A stretch of DNA of 64,000 bases from Denitrificimonas halotolerans (GCF_034259425.1 NZ_JAXIVU010000006.1:74871-138870); one strand, 5' to 3'; counted from the first letter of the stretch, positions 45,901 to 55,506 are shown. Notes: a model not told the origin generated them from the letters alone. Numbers and translations are program-made.

Positions 45901-46008
45901 TTGTACAGTACGCCAACGGTGTACTTGTTCTTTGATCGTTTAAGCATCCGTGCACGCCGCTTTAAAAAGTCCAAAAGTATGGAATTCGTCCATGAAATCG
46001 ATCGTTAA
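42916..46008 (+). CDS. muxC: RND multidrug efflux pump, MdtC/MuxC type
   Basis: Second pump subunit, 1030 residues, close in layout to the previous gene: RRPVATMLLSLSIILLGVLGYRLLPVSPLPDMDFP, helix 4 ATGLVVDDAIVVLENIARH with paired aspartates, and GVVKKNAILMIDLAL. It starts with GTG overlapping the muxB TGA (GTGA at 42916-42919). The C-terminal coding region overlaps the opmB start by 17 bases. Confidence 0.9.
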   Translation: MNLSAPFIRRPVATMLLSLSIILLGVLGYRLLPVSPLPDMDFPMITVQANLPGASPQVMAATVATPLERSLGSIAGISQMTSRSAQGRTRIMIQFDLGHDINAAAREVQAAINAAHEMLPSGMRSMPTYRKVNPTQAPIMVLALSSPILDKGQMYDLADSIVAQKISQIPGVGEVSIGGSSLPAVRVELEPRRLEQYGIALDEVRQTIADANQQQPKGQLEQGNRHWQVQGNDQLHKAADYAPLIIRYYDGAALRLSDVAKVTDSVENRYNSGFFNDEEAVLLVINRQASANIIATIEAIKAELPSLEAVLPASARLEVAMDRSSVIRATLYEAQRSLLIATLLVIAVVMLFLGHWRAAVIPALAVPVSLIGSFAAMYMLNFSLNNLSLMALIIATGLVVDDAIVVLENIARHINQGKKPLHAAIIGSREVGFTLLSMNLSLVVVFVSILFMGGLVERLFREFSITLTAAILISLLVSLTLTPMLCARWLRREVGIETQQPNFIQRLGLCISAGYQRSLTWTLKYQGWMLLGLLLTIASNVWLFIEVPKTFMPQQDTGQLRGFIRGDDGLSYHTMQPKMEIYRQALLKDKDVQTVAGFIGGGNAFLIVQLNPIDERESSAQDIVNRLRRQMPKVPGSRLFLMPEQDLSMGRREGSNTDSEYVLLASDLEDLRTWQPKVRDALKALPELTDIDSTEGRGAQQVTLQVDRETAARYGVDIAMVTALLNNAFSQRQVSTIYENLNQYSVVLEIDEQFVGSPQVLDQIQVIGDKGKRIPLSTFTRWEASLQQDNVQHDGQFAVESIGFALAPGVSLEQASQAIEQAMAKINLPNEVQGRLGGTAGFFQQSQGSQGLMLLGAIILVYLVLGILYESYIHPLTILSTLPSAGVGALLAIQLTGGEFSLISLLGLFLLIGVVKKNAILMIDLALQLQRELKVTAEQAIKQACAQRFRPIMMTTMAAILGAVPLLLSTAEGSETRQPLGLAIVGGLLLSQLLTLYSTPTVYLFFDRLSIRARRFKKSKSMEFVHEIDR

Positions 46009-47401
46009 GCTCAGTGTATTTACCTTAGTTGGGGTAATGTTAGGTGGTTGTGCACTGGGGCCAGAGTATCAACGTCCACAAATGCCGTTACCTTCAGAGT
46101 TCCATCATACGCCAGGGTGGAAGTTAGCTCAGCCCGCTGACGTGGAAGCTTCAGTGGCTTGGTGGGCGCTTTATAAAGACCAGCAGTTAGCACAGTTATT
46201 GCAGCAGTTAGAATCCTCAAATCAGAATCTACGTGCCGCAGAAGCTGCGTGGCGTGAAGCCCATGCACTGGTTCGTGGTAGCCGTTCCGCATTGTATCCA
46301 AAAGCATCAGGGCAATTGAGCAGTGCCCGACAAGGCAATGATATAGGCGCCGGTAAAACCAATGAAATTGCTATAGGCTTAAGTTGGCAGTTAGATGTTT
46401 GGGGGCAGATTCGTCGTCAAGTGGAGGCCAGTCAAGCACAAGCTCAAGCCAGTGCTGCGGAGTGGGCCAGTGTGCGTTTAAGCCAGCAATCAGAATTGGT
46501 TCAAAACTATTTTCAGTTACGCGTGCTGGATGAAGAAGCGCGTCTGCTTGATGCAACACTTGAAGCGTATGAGCGTTCTTTACGGACTACAGAGAATCGT
46601 TATAAAGCGGGAATGGTAACCCGTGCTGATGTCAGTCAGGCATTAACCCAACTGAAAAACGCTCAAGTGCAACGCTTAGAGCTTGCTTGGCGACGGGCCC
46701 GTTTTGAGCATGCTATTGCTTTATTGGTGGGCAGTACTCCGAATGCAGTGCAAATTACTCCCTTAGAAAGTGTTCCCGAGCTGCCTGCTTTACCTTTAAC
46801 TGTACCCTCGACCTTATTGGAGCGTCGTCCTGATATTGCTGTGGCTGAGCGTCGTGTGATGGCGGCCAATGCAGAAGTTGGCGTGGCGCAGACGGCTTAC
46901 TTCCCTGACTTAGTCTTAAGTGCTAATGGAGGTTATCGCGGTAGTAATTTAGCTGACTGGATAAGCGTACCTAATCGCTTTTGGTCCATTGGGCCGCAAT
47001 TTGCCATAACTTTGTTTGATGCAGGCTTACGTCGCTCTAAAGTTGCGCAGGCTAAGGCACGCTATGATCAGCAGGTGGCACGTTATCGGCAAACCACTTT
47101 GCAAGCCATTGGTGAAGTGGAAGATGCCTTAGTGCAACTGAATGTTTTAGCTCAAGAAATTGAGGTGCAACATCAGGCTTTAGCTGCAGCACAAGATACA
47201 TTGCGTTTGATAGAGAACCAATATCAGGCTGGCATGGTGGACTATTTGTCAGTTAGTAGTGCGCAAACTACAATGCTCAATAGTGAGCGTAATTTATTAA
47301 ACCTCAAAGGGGCCCAGTTAATTGCTAGTGTACAGTTAATAAGCGCCTTAGGTGGTGGTTGGCAAGGTGTTGCCCACACTACATCAAAAAAAGAACGCTG
47401 A
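45992..47401 (+). CDS. opmB: TolC/NodT-family outer-membrane efflux lipoprotein
   Basis: Outer-membrane channel for the pump. The lipobox VMLGGC puts the lipid-bearing Cys at residue 20. The mature part begins ALGPEYQRPQMPLP, as usual in the NodT family, followed by two repeated helical OEP domains. Frames upstream are open to 45950, but the ATG at 45992 alone gives a proper lipoprotein signal (469 residues). It starts inside the end of muxC, so expression is coupled. Confidence 0.9.
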   Translation: MKSIVKLSVFTLVGVMLGGCALGPEYQRPQMPLPSEFHHTPGWKLAQPADVEASVAWWALYKDQQLAQLLQQLESSNQNLRAAEAAWREAHALVRGSRSALYPKASGQLSSARQGNDIGAGKTNEIAIGLSWQLDVWGQIRRQVEASQAQAQASAAEWASVRLSQQSELVQNYFQLRVLDEEARLLDATLEAYERSLRTTENRYKAGMVTRADVSQALTQLKNAQVQRLELAWRRARFEHAIALLVGSTPNAVQITPLESVPELPALPLTVPSTLLERRPDIAVAERRVMAANAEVGVAQTAYFPDLVLSANGGYRGSNLADWISVPNRFWSIGPQFAITLFDAGLRRSKVAQAKARYDQQVARYRQTTLQAIGEVEDALVQLNVLAQEIEVQHQALAAAQDTLRLIENQYQAGMVDYLSVSSAQTTMLNSERNLLNLKGAQLIASVQLISALGGGWQGVAHTTSKKER

Positions 47402-47726
47402 TATGACTGGACTTTGTTTGGCGCAACCCGTATTCGCATAGAGCATGCTGTAATAGCTAACACTGTAATTATTAAATAGCAGAATCCGTTAAAAGAGCTA
47501 GTAAGGCTTGCAGTCTATTTATAGGCGTTGTTTGAGTAGCCAGAGTGTGGTTGCACGCATCGTGCTGTTTGAACAATATTTTAAACATCAGGATTACCTT
47601 TTGGCTTGACTTTAGCCGACGCCTAGTCGTCTACGCTATAGTTTTTTGTCGTCCAATATAGGTTGGTTAGCAGCGAGTTTTTATAATCATTAAACGGTAA
47701 TATTTCCAGCATAAGGACGCAAGCAC
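47402..47726. other. Intergenic region between opmB and sbcD
   Basis: 325 bases with no credible gene. TATAAT at 47682-47687 may be the sbcD -10 element; its -35 match is poor. A short GACG/CGTC repeat lies near 47618-47633. No clear terminator for the mux operon is visible. Confidence 0.4.
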
Positions 47727-48947
47727 ATGCGTATTTTACATACTTCGGACTGGCATCTTGGCCAGCATTTTATGGGTAAAACACGGCAAGTTGAACACAG
47801 GAAGTGGTGTGATTGGTTGGTGCAAACTGTGCGTGCGCAACAGGCAGATGCTTTAATTATTGCTGGAGATGTTTTTGATACAGGTACACCGCCGAGTTAT
47901 GCCCGTGAGCAGTACAACGATTTTGTCTTGCAAATGCATGATACAGGCTGTCAATTGGTGATACTTGCTGGAAATCATGATTCCGTAGCTATGCTCAACG
48001 AAAGTAAAAGTTTGTTGGGCAAACTCAATACTCAAGTGATTTCCACCGTGGCTGAAAACCCTGATGAGCAGGTGTTGTTGTTAAAAAAGTCTAATGGCGC
48101 AGTGGGAGCCATTGTTTGTGCCATTCCGTTTTTACGTCCGCGGGATATTCAACACAGCCAAGCCGGGCAAAGTGCAGAAGAAAAGCAAAGTGATTTACAA
48201 CAAGCCATTGCTGAACATTATGCGCAACTTTATGCGCGAGCACAGGCCAAGCGTGATGAACTGGGAATCAGTGTGCCAATTATAGGTACTGGGCATTTAA
48301 CTACTGTAGGCGTCAGCCTGACTGAGTCGGTGCGCGAGATTTATGTGGGGAGTTTATCAGCCTTTCCAACCGATGCTTTCCCAGAGTTTGATTATCTAGC
48401 TTTAGGGCATATTCATCGTTCGCAAAAAATTGGTGGGCTTGAGCATATTAGGTATAGCGGCTCTCCCATTGCTCTCAGTTTTGATGAAGCAAAACAGCAA
48501 AAAGAACTCTTACAAATCGATTTAGATGGTAGTGGTTTATTGTGTGTTACAGCCATTGCAATCCCATGCTTTCAACGATTGGTCTCTTTATCTGGTAGCT
48601 TAGAGCAGCTAGAGCAGCAGTTTGCTGAATTAGCTAAGAGCTTAGACCCAACAGCTGTAGCATGGATCGAGATTCAAGTGCAGGTGGATGATTATTACAG
48701 TGATTTAGATGAACGAGTTGCTGCACTTTGTCAGAATCTACCCGTTGAGGTGCTGAGGGTTCGGCGCTTGCGTGGTAACAAAGTGGCAGGGTTAACTGGT
48801 GATATAGGTGAAACTTTAGCGGAATTGACACCAAATGAGGTGTTTGCCAAGCGTTTAGAGAATGAAACATTGACTGAGAACGAAATTAAAGGACTTATCA
48901 CTTTGCATGCCCAAGTGCTAGATGCTTTACAGGAGGTCGATGTATGA
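47727..48947 (+). CDS. sbcD: Exonuclease subunit SbcD
   Basis: Mre11-type nuclease of the SbcCD complex, which cuts hairpins and protein-blocked DNA ends. The phosphoesterase motifs are HTSDWHLGQ (Asp8, His10), GDVFDTG, and LAGNHDS, with a later GHIHRS. At 406 residues it is normal. AAGGACGC precedes the ATG and the stop overlaps sbcC by four bases. Confidence 0.95.
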   Translation: MRILHTSDWHLGQHFMGKTRQVEHRKWCDWLVQTVRAQQADALIIAGDVFDTGTPPSYAREQYNDFVLQMHDTGCQLVILAGNHDSVAMLNESKSLLGKLNTQVISTVAENPDEQVLLLKKSNGAVGAIVCAIPFLRPRDIQHSQAGQSAEEKQSDLQQAIAEHYAQLYARAQAKRDELGISVPIIGTGHLTTVGVSLTESVREIYVGSLSAFPTDAFPEFDYLALGHIHRSQKIGGLEHIRYSGSPIALSFDEAKQQKELLQIDLDGSGLLCVTAIAIPCFQRLVSLSGSLEQLEQQFAELAKSLDPTAVAWIEIQVQVDDYYSDLDERVAALCQNLPVEVLRVRRLRGNKVAGLTGDIGETLAELTPNEVFAKRLENETLTENEIKGLITLHAQVLDALQEVDV

Positions 48948-51900
48948 AAATTCTTAGCATTCGGCTAAAAAACATCAATGCGCTCAAAGGTGAGTGGAAA
49001 ATTGATTTTACTCAAGCACCTTTTTACGGTAGCAGTTTATTTGTCATTACTGGACCTACCGGAGCTGGAAAGACCACTTTATTGGATGCTATATGTTTAG
49101 CGCTGTACAGTCGTACACCACGAATGAGCAGCATATCTAAAAATAGTAATGAGTTAATGACTCGACATACTGCCGAGTGCTTAGTAGAAGTTGAATTTGC
49201 GGTTAAAGATAAAGCTTACCGTGCTTTTTGGAGCCAGCGTCGTGCGCGTAATAAGGTTGATGGTGCACTGCAAGATGCGAAAACGGAGCTGGCTTACCTT
49301 GATGGGCGTATTATTACTGACAAGCTCAGTGAAAAACCTAAAGAAATAGAGCGGTTAACAGGGCTCGACTTCCATCGCTTTACTCAATCCGTGATGTTGG
49401 CTCAGGGTGGTTTTGCTGCTTTTTTAGAAGCCAACGCTAATGATCGAGCTGATTTATTAGAGCAGCTTACCGGCACTGAAATTTACGGACAGATTTCACA
49501 GCAAGTGTATACAGCACAAAAAGAGCAGCGTTACCTGTTAAACAACCTCAAGAGCCGCGCAGAAGGGGTACAACTGCTAAGTGATGAAGCATTAAGTAAG
49601 ACTCGACTACAGCTCACTGAAACAAGGGCTTCAGTCACTCTTTTAAAGCAGCAACAAAGTGTTTTAGAAGAGCAGCTACAGTGGCGTCGTAGCTTAGATC
49701 AAGCAGAAATCAATCAAGCTCAAGCCCAAAAAAAACTGAAGGAGGCTCAAGTTCAGCTGCAAACTCATGCTGCGGATTTACAGCGTCTGGCGGAGCATAT
49801 TCCTGCAGCTGCATTGCAAATTCACTATCAAAATTTACAGAAAGCACGGCGGGGTGTGGAACACAGTAAACAAACTTTGATTGCCGCACAGCAAAAAGCA
49901 CAGGTGCAAACTACTCATTTACAACAATTATCTTGGCTGTGTTATCAGTATGCGCAGCAGGCACTACAGTTAGTTCAAACACGGTTACAGTCAGCCCAAA
50001 AGACGCAGAGAAACCTGTTGCATAAGCGTGAGAAAACACCACATCATGCTCAGTTATCGGAATATATCAATGTTTGGCGTAATGCTTTTGCCTTATTAGA
50101 AAAGCAGCAAAGCACAATTAAAAGAGATAAGAAGCGGCAACAACAATTGGTCATGAAGTTTAACCAATTAAACTCCGATCTAGCTGCTCATAAAAAGCTG
50201 TATCAGCAACAGGACCAAGCGCTTCAGCCTTTATTACAGGCTTGGCAAACTGAGCAAGCTGCACTAGCGCAAGTCCTTGGGCAGTATAGTACTAGTGATT
50301 GGCAAGTGCGGCTTAATCATCTACATGAACAGAGTCATTGCTACCAATGGTTAGCTCAGGAATATGAAACTGAGCGTATACAGCAGGCAGTATTAATTCA
50401 GAATGAAGCCCGTTGCACCGAGCTTGCGCTGCAAGTGCACAAGCATGAGCAGTTGCGTGAAACCTTGCTTAGACAATATGCCAACCTTAAAGAGCAGGTT
50501 AAAGATAAAGCTTTGCTGTTGAAGCAAGAGCAACGCATTGCTGACTTGGAAGTTTATCGCACGCAATTACAAGTTGATGAGCCTTGTCCATTATGTGGTT
50601 CTTTAGAGCATCCTGCGGTCAATCGATATCAAGCCCTAGACGTGTCGCAGACCGAATATGCCTTACAAGCGAAGCAAGCTGAGTTGGATGCAATCATTGA
50701 ACAGGGGCAAATCTGTAAAGAACATTTGGCACAAATCAGTAGTGAGTATGCTTTGTTGCGCAAACAACAGGCTGAAAATCAGCAGGAGCTAGATAAAATC
50801 CGCGAGCAGAAAATTGGTAACCTAAAAGCATTGGGGTTTTCTGAATCTTTATCTGAAATTGATTTCTGTGCTGCACAAGCTGCTTATGAACAACAAGTGA
50901 AACAGTGCCAACAGCGTATTCAAGCGATTAATCAAGCTCAAGATCGTTTAAAGCATAGCGAAGAAGTATACCGCGATGCGGAGCAAAAAATGCGTGATTT
51001 ACAGCAAAAAATCATTATTTTATCCAGTGATATTAAGCAGCACCAAGAGCAACAAAAAATTTTAGAGCAACAGATACTCAGCCAACAAAACGATGCACAA
51101 CTGCAACAGCAGCAACTCAGCGAGCAGTTGCAAAGTATGGGGTATAGTTTTCCGGAGCAGGTGCAACAGTGGTTGGAGAAGCGTCAGCACGAAGCTCAAC
51201 AGTGGCAAGCAGATACTCAGCAGCTGGATGACTTAAAGTTGCATATTCAAGCTTTACAAACAGAGCAGCAGAGTGCGGAACAACAGCAGATAATTGCTCA
51301 AAAACACTGGCAAACCTTTGGTGTTGAGGGTGAACAGTCCGTACCCGTGGTGACTGATGTGCTGGCAGAATTCAATCAGTCTCAGACACAGTTACGAGCC
51401 AATGAAGCTCAGTTAGCACAGTTACAGGGGCAAATTAACAGTCTTGCAGATCGACTCACTGAAGCTGAAAATGATAAGACTGAACAGTTAGCAGAATGGC
51501 GAAAGCGTCTAGCGCATAGCACTTTTTCAGATGAGAAAAGTTTTTTAATGGCTTTACTACCTGAGCAAAAAGTGCAGGAATTACAAGAATTAAAGCTGCA
51601 GTTGGACAGGCAACTACAAGATGCAAAAGCTTTATTGATGGCAACTACGACACAGATTGAACAACTAAAAAAAGCTCCAAAAACAGAGTTTTCTAGTGCT
51701 GTATTGGCTGAGCAGCGTAATGCTTTAGAGCATGAGCTCAGCGAGCTTAATCGCCAACTCGGGATAATAGAAAACACTTTAAATACTGACTTTAAAAACC
51801 GTGAAAATCATGCCGGTCTATTACAGCAGATCGATCAGCAAGCTGCTCTTGATAATCAGTGGCAACAACTTAATGGCTTAATTGGATCTGCCGATGGTGG

Positions 51901-52372
51901 TAAATATCGCAAGTTTGTCCAAGGCTTAACTTTGGATCACTTAGTCAACTTAGCCAATCAACAGTTAGCAATTTTGCATAATCGTTACCAACTCAGCCGT
52001 CGTGAACAAGGTGAGTTAGAAATTGAAATTATAGACACTTGGCAAGGAGATACTCAGCGAGATACTCGTACCTTATCTGGTGGTGAAAGTTTTTTAGTTA
52101 GTTTGGCTTTAGCTTTGGCTTTGTCAGAGTTGGTCAGCAAAAAGACTCGCATTGATTCACTATTTTTAGATGAAGGTTTTGGCACTCTTGATACTGAAAC
52201 TTTAGAAATGGCTCTTAATGCTTTAGATAACCTTAACGCTGAAGGTAAAACTATTGGCATTATTAGCCACGTCGAAGCGCTTAAAGAGCGTATTCCTGTG
52301 CAAATTAAAGTACACAAAAGCACAGGCATGGGGTATAGCAGTTTGGATGAGTGTTATAGAGTGAGGGCGTAG
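48944..52372 (+). CDS. sbcC: Exonuclease subunit SbcC
   Basis: Rad50-like ATPase partner of SbcD. Walker A is GPTGAGKT at 37-44. Long Gln/Glu-rich coiled coils (about 180-980) flank the zinc hook CPLC at 548-551 (PCPLCGSLEHP). The C-terminal ABC signature LSGGESFLVSLALALAL and Walker B LFLDEGFGTLD complete the ATPase head. 1142 residues fits the family. Confidence 0.95.
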   Translation: MKILSIRLKNINALKGEWKIDFTQAPFYGSSLFVITGPTGAGKTTLLDAICLALYSRTPRMSSISKNSNELMTRHTAECLVEVEFAVKDKAYRAFWSQRRARNKVDGALQDAKTELAYLDGRIITDKLSEKPKEIERLTGLDFHRFTQSVMLAQGGFAAFLEANANDRADLLEQLTGTEIYGQISQQVYTAQKEQRYLLNNLKSRAEGVQLLSDEALSKTRLQLTETRASVTLLKQQQSVLEEQLQWRRSLDQAEINQAQAQKKLKEAQVQLQTHAADLQRLAEHIPAAALQIHYQNLQKARRGVEHSKQTLIAAQQKAQVQTTHLQQLSWLCYQYAQQALQLVQTRLQSAQKTQRNLLHKREKTPHHAQLSEYINVWRNAFALLEKQQSTIKRDKKRQQQLVMKFNQLNSDLAAHKKLYQQQDQALQPLLQAWQTEQAALAQVLGQYSTSDWQVRLNHLHEQSHCYQWLAQEYETERIQQAVLIQNEARCTELALQVHKHEQLRETLLRQYANLKEQVKDKALLLKQEQRIADLEVYRTQLQVDEPCPLCGSLEHPAVNRYQALDVSQTEYALQAKQAELDAIIEQGQICKEHLAQISSEYALLRKQQAENQQELDKIREQKIGNLKALGFSESLSEIDFCAAQAAYEQQVKQCQQRIQAINQAQDRLKHSEEVYRDAEQKMRDLQQKIIILSSDIKQHQEQQKILEQQILSQQNDAQLQQQQLSEQLQSMGYSFPEQVQQWLEKRQHEAQQWQADTQQLDDLKLHIQALQTEQQSAEQQQIIAQKHWQTFGVEGEQSVPVVTDVLAEFNQSQTQLRANEAQLAQLQGQINSLADRLTEAENDKTEQLAEWRKRLAHSTFSDEKSFLMALLPEQKVQELQELKLQLDRQLQDAKALLMATTTQIEQLKKAPKTEFSSAVLAEQRNALEHELSELNRQLGIIENTLNTDFKNRENHAGLLQQIDQQAALDNQWQQLNGLIGSADGGKYRKFVQGLTLDHLVNLANQQLAILHNRYQLSRREQGELEIEIIDTWQGDTQRDTRTLSGGESFLVSLALALALSELVSKKTRIDSLFLDEGFGTLDTETLEMALNALDNLNAEGKTIGIISHVEALKERIPVQIKVHKSTGMGYSSLDECYRVRA

Positions 52373-52504
52373 TGATACATGTTATGCCATCAGTGGAAAG
52401 CTTAAAACAGATCAAGTTTGAATTAGGTTCCTGACATCTTCTTTCTTTAAAGGATAAGAAAATTTTGTCTGAAAAACGGCTTAGAAATCCGACTGTTTAG
52501 TCAT

Positions 52505-52549
52505 AATTGGAAATATTTTCATTATTTAAAAATATTTCCAATTTTTTTT
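52505..52549 (+). terminator. Strong AT-rich intrinsic terminator
   Basis: AATTGGAAATATTTT (52505-52519) pairs perfectly with AAAATATTTCCAATT (52529-52543), followed by six more Ts. It lies about 130 bases after sbcC, presumably ending the sbcDC message. Confidence 0.85.
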
Positions 52550-52750
52550 GTGTTTTATTTGTATAGCTAAATTCGCCAAAAAAATAAAAAATTTGCTTTA
52601 AAATTAAAAAAAATCGTTGAAATTCTAATTTTAAAAATGGCTGTAAGCCGCGAATATACTAAAGCAGGGGGTTATGCAGTGGCCCTGTAGCTTGTTAAAT
52701 TTATGCTCGCCACGCTGCAATTCTTTTAACAACAATAAATGGTGAGCATT
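52550..52750. other. Leader of the symporter operon
   Basis: Very A/T-rich stretch then a more mixed leader. No gene seen. TATACT at 52655-52660 is a possible -10. A -24/-12 (sigma54) pattern was looked for at TGGCCC...TTG and has the wrong spacing. Confidence 0.4.
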
Positions 52751-53011
52751 ATGCAACATGAAAAAACAAATGCTGCTGCCTACTGGAAAGCAAATTTGCG
52801 TTTAATTACAGGCTGTATGTTTGTATGGGCGTTAGTTTCTTATGGTTTCGGTATCATTTTTAGACCATTACTGTCTGGCATCTCAATCGGTGGAACTGAC
52901 TTGGGGTTCTGGTTCGCACAGCAAGGTTCGATCCTTACTTTTATCGTCCTGATTTTCTTCTACGCATGGAGAATGAATCGTTTGGACAAAAAATTTGGTC
53001 TTGAGGAGTAA
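52751..53011 (+). CDS. DUF4212 small subunit of a sodium:solute symporter
   Basis: Two-helix membrane protein of 86 residues, of the 'solute:sodium symporter small subunit' family. AYWKANLRLITGCMFVWALVSYGFGI and FWFAQQGSILTFIVLIFFYAWRMN are the helices, with a charged C-terminus. An in-frame ATG at 52739 is possible, but GGTGAG is placed for the one at 52751. It is five bases from the large subunit, the standard arrangement. Confidence 0.9.
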   Translation: MQHEKTNAAAYWKANLRLITGCMFVWALVSYGFGIIFRPLLSGISIGGTDLGFWFAQQGSILTFIVLIFFYAWRMNRLDKKFGLEE

Positions 53012-53016
53012 ACAGC

Positions 53017-54822
53017 ATGAGTCAATATCTGATTAATATGCTGTTTGTAGGGGGCTCCTTCATCCTCTACATCGGTATTGCATACTGGGCACGCGCAGGC
53101 TCAACCAAAGAGTTCTATGTAGCAGGTGGCGGTGTTCACCCAATTGCCAACGGTATGGCAACAGCCGCAGACTGGATGTCGGCGGCGTCATTCATTTCCA
53201 TGGCCGGTATTATTGCGGCTACAGGTTATGCTAGCTCGGCTTATTTGATGGGTTGGACCGGTGGTTATGTCATTTTAGCGATGCTACTTGCTCCTTACTT
53301 ACGTAAGTTTGGTAAGTTCACTGTGCCTGACTTTATTGCAGAGCGATTTTACAGCCGTACAGCGCGTTTATTGGCTGTGATCTGCTTAATTCTTGCTTCG
53401 GTGACCTATGTGATTGGGCAAATGACTGGTGCTGGTGTTGCTTTCTCACGCTTCTTAGAAGTTAGCAGTGAAGCCGGTATTTGGATCGCTGCAGTGATTG
53501 TATTTTTATACGCTGTATTTGGCGGTATGAAAGGTATTACTTACACGCAGGTCGCACAGTATGTCGTTCTGATCATTGCTTACACTATTCCTGCTGTATT
53601 TATCTCATTGCAATTGACTAATAATCCAATTCCTATGTTTGGTATGTACAGTACTCACGCAGAGTCGGGTGTGCCGCTGTTACAAAAGTTGACTGAAGTG
53701 TTGGTGGAGTTGGGCTTCCGTGACTATACCGCAGATGTGCCAAGTCACTTGAATATGGTGTTATTCACCTTGTCCTTGATGGTGGGTACAGCAGGTTTAC
53801 CCCATGTGATTATCCGCTTCTTCACTGTGCCTAAAGTGGCTGATGCACGCTGGTCTGCAGGTTGGGCTTTAGTCTTTATTGCACTGCTTTACTTAACGGC
53901 TCCTGCAGTAGCTTCTATGGCACGTTTGAATCTGTTAACCACTGTTTACCCAGATTCGGCAACACAAGTGGTTGATAAAGCTGATTATGATCAGATCCTA
54001 GGTAATTCAATCCAGTATGAGGACCGGCCTGAATGGGTAAAAACATGGGAAGGCACAGGCTTGATTACCTTTGAAGATAAAAACAATGATGGTCAGATTC
54101 AATTCTATGACGATACCAACGAAACTTTTGCTGCAGAAGCAAAGTCTCGTGGTTGGGCAGGTAATGAGTTGGTTGTAAACAATGACATCATCGTTTTGGC
54201 GAACCCAGAAATTGCCAATTTACCTTCATGGGTGATTGGTTTGATTGCTGCTGGTGGTATTGCTGCAGCGTTATCTACTGCGGCAGGTTTGTTGCTGGCG
54301 ATTTCTTCAGCTATCAGCCACGACTTGATCAAGAAAACCCTTAATCCAAATATTTCAGAAAAAGGTGAGATGTTGGCGGCACGGATTTCCATGGCTGTAG
54401 CAATTTTGGGAGCAACTTGGTTGGGATTGAACCCGCCCGGCTTTGCGGCACAAGTGGTTGCCTTAGCCTTTGGGATAGCAGGAGCGTCACTTTTCCCAGT
54501 ACTTATGATGGGTATCTTCTCGAAGAAAATGAATGATAAAGGCGCCATAGCAGGTATGCTTGCTGGGCTAGGCTGTACCTTGCTGTATATCTTCACTTAT
54601 CTGGGTTGGTTCTTCATTCCAGGTACCGCAATGCTTCCAAATACACCAGAACATTGGGTAATGGGTGTTTCACCGCTGTCCTTTGGTGCTGTGGGTGCAA
54701 TTATAAACTTTGTAGTGGCTTATGCTGTGTGCAGTGTCACTGCTGAAACACCACTATACATTCAAGAACTTGTTGAAAGTGTACGATCACCTAAAGGTGC
54801 AGGTGCTGCAGTTGATCATTAA
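53017..54822 (+). CDS. Sodium:solute symporter, VC_2705/ActP-like large subunit
   Basis: SSF-family transporter of 601 residues, expected to import a small carboxylate such as acetate with Na+. Start GGSFILYIGIAYWARAGSTKEFYVAGGGVHPIANGMATAADWMSAASFI is characteristic. A soluble loop of about 100 residues between helices holds DKNNDGQIQFYDD (near residue 354), an EF-hand-like calcium-binding pattern. ActP itself usually lacks this loop, so the VC_2705-type subfamily fits better. Co-transcribed with the DUF4212 gene and ended by two hairpins. Confidence 0.87.
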   Translation: MSQYLINMLFVGGSFILYIGIAYWARAGSTKEFYVAGGGVHPIANGMATAADWMSAASFISMAGIIAATGYASSAYLMGWTGGYVILAMLLAPYLRKFGKFTVPDFIAERFYSRTARLLAVICLILASVTYVIGQMTGAGVAFSRFLEVSSEAGIWIAAVIVFLYAVFGGMKGITYTQVAQYVVLIIAYTIPAVFISLQLTNNPIPMFGMYSTHAESGVPLLQKLTEVLVELGFRDYTADVPSHLNMVLFTLSLMVGTAGLPHVIIRFFTVPKVADARWSAGWALVFIALLYLTAPAVASMARLNLLTTVYPDSATQVVDKADYDQILGNSIQYEDRPEWVKTWEGTGLITFEDKNNDGQIQFYDDTNETFAAEAKSRGWAGNELVVNNDIIVLANPEIANLPSWVIGLIAAGGIAAALSTAAGLLLAISSAISHDLIKKTLNPNISEKGEMLAARISMAVAILGATWLGLNPPGFAAQVVALAFGIAGASLFPVLMMGIFSKKMNDKGAIAGMLAGLGCTLLYIFTYLGWFFIPGTAMLPNTPEHWVMGVSPLSFGAVGAIINFVVAYAVCSVTAETPLYIQELVESVRSPKGAGAAVDH

Positions 54823-54835
54823 AATGAATGTAATA

Positions 54836-54897
54836 CCTCGGTAGCTCTCGCTACTGAGGCACGTAATACAACGGGCCTCATTGAGGCCCGTTTTGTT
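54836..54897 (+). terminator. Tandem hairpins ending the symporter operon
   Basis: First CCTCGGTAGC/GCTACTGAGG (54836-54859, one G-U). Then AACGGGCC/GGCCCGTT (54870-54892) followed by TTTGTTT. The second is a good intrinsic terminator. Confidence 0.8.
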
Positions 54898-54917
54898 TAC
54901 AACACGATGAGATACCT

Positions 54918-55433
54918 ATGATTTGGCATTTAGTAGCAGTTTTTAGCGCAGGTTTAGGTTCGGCGGGCATTGCATTTTTATTGCGTTCCTTGTCCAAGCA
55001 AAAACTTCCAAAGTGGATTATTCCAGCTTTAGCTGGGGTTGGGATGATGAGTTATCAGATTTACTTTGAATATCATTGGTTTGCGTATCAATCCAATCGA
55101 CAGCCGATTGGCGCGGTGGTGACCTCTAATCAAACCAGTCAGGTTTTTTGGCGCCCTTGGACGTATATCTATCCAATGACGACTGTATTTACAGTGGTTG
55201 ATACTCAGTCAATGCAAACACGACAGGCTAAAAATTTAACTTTAGTCGAGTTCATTGAGTATCGTTTTGAAAAGAAGTACATCGATGTGGTCACTCACCA
55301 GCGTTATGTCATGAGTTGCACTGATGCGCAGATCATTGCAGTATCAGATGAGAAAAAGGTGCTATCGAAGCAGCCAGTCAATGTAGACCCTGATAGTGTG
55401 CTCTTTAACACGGTATGTTCTACGTCTAAATGA
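54918..55433 (+). CDS. Hypothetical membrane-anchored protein
   Basis: 171 residues with two N-terminal hydrophobic segments (about 3-23 and 36-52) and a polar C-terminal domain containing several aromatic residues and two cysteines. I do not recognise a named family. It sits between the symporter operon and the DUF294 gene, a place where I recall conserved hypotheticals in pseudomonads. ATG at 54918 follows GATACCT, a weak site, after the terminator. Confidence 0.6.
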   Translation: MIWHLVAVFSAGLGSAGIAFLLRSLSKQKLPKWIIPALAGVGMMSYQIYFEYHWFAYQSNRQPIGAVVTSNQTSQVFWRPWTYIYPMTTVFTVVDTQSMQTRQAKNLTLVEFIEYRFEKKYIDVVTHQRYVMSCTDAQIIAVSDEKKVLSKQPVNVDPDSVLFNTVCSTSK

Positions 55434-55506
55434 GCATGGTGCTCGGTTGACTTTCGCGGCAGGCTAAAGATTCTTTGATTGAGCGAGGCAGCAAGGAGTT
55501 GCATTC

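Noticed and set aside
52681..52700. A sigma54-type -24/-12 promoter before the symporter operon
   Set aside because: TGGCCC and TTG are present but one base too far apart, and the GC of the -12 element is missing.
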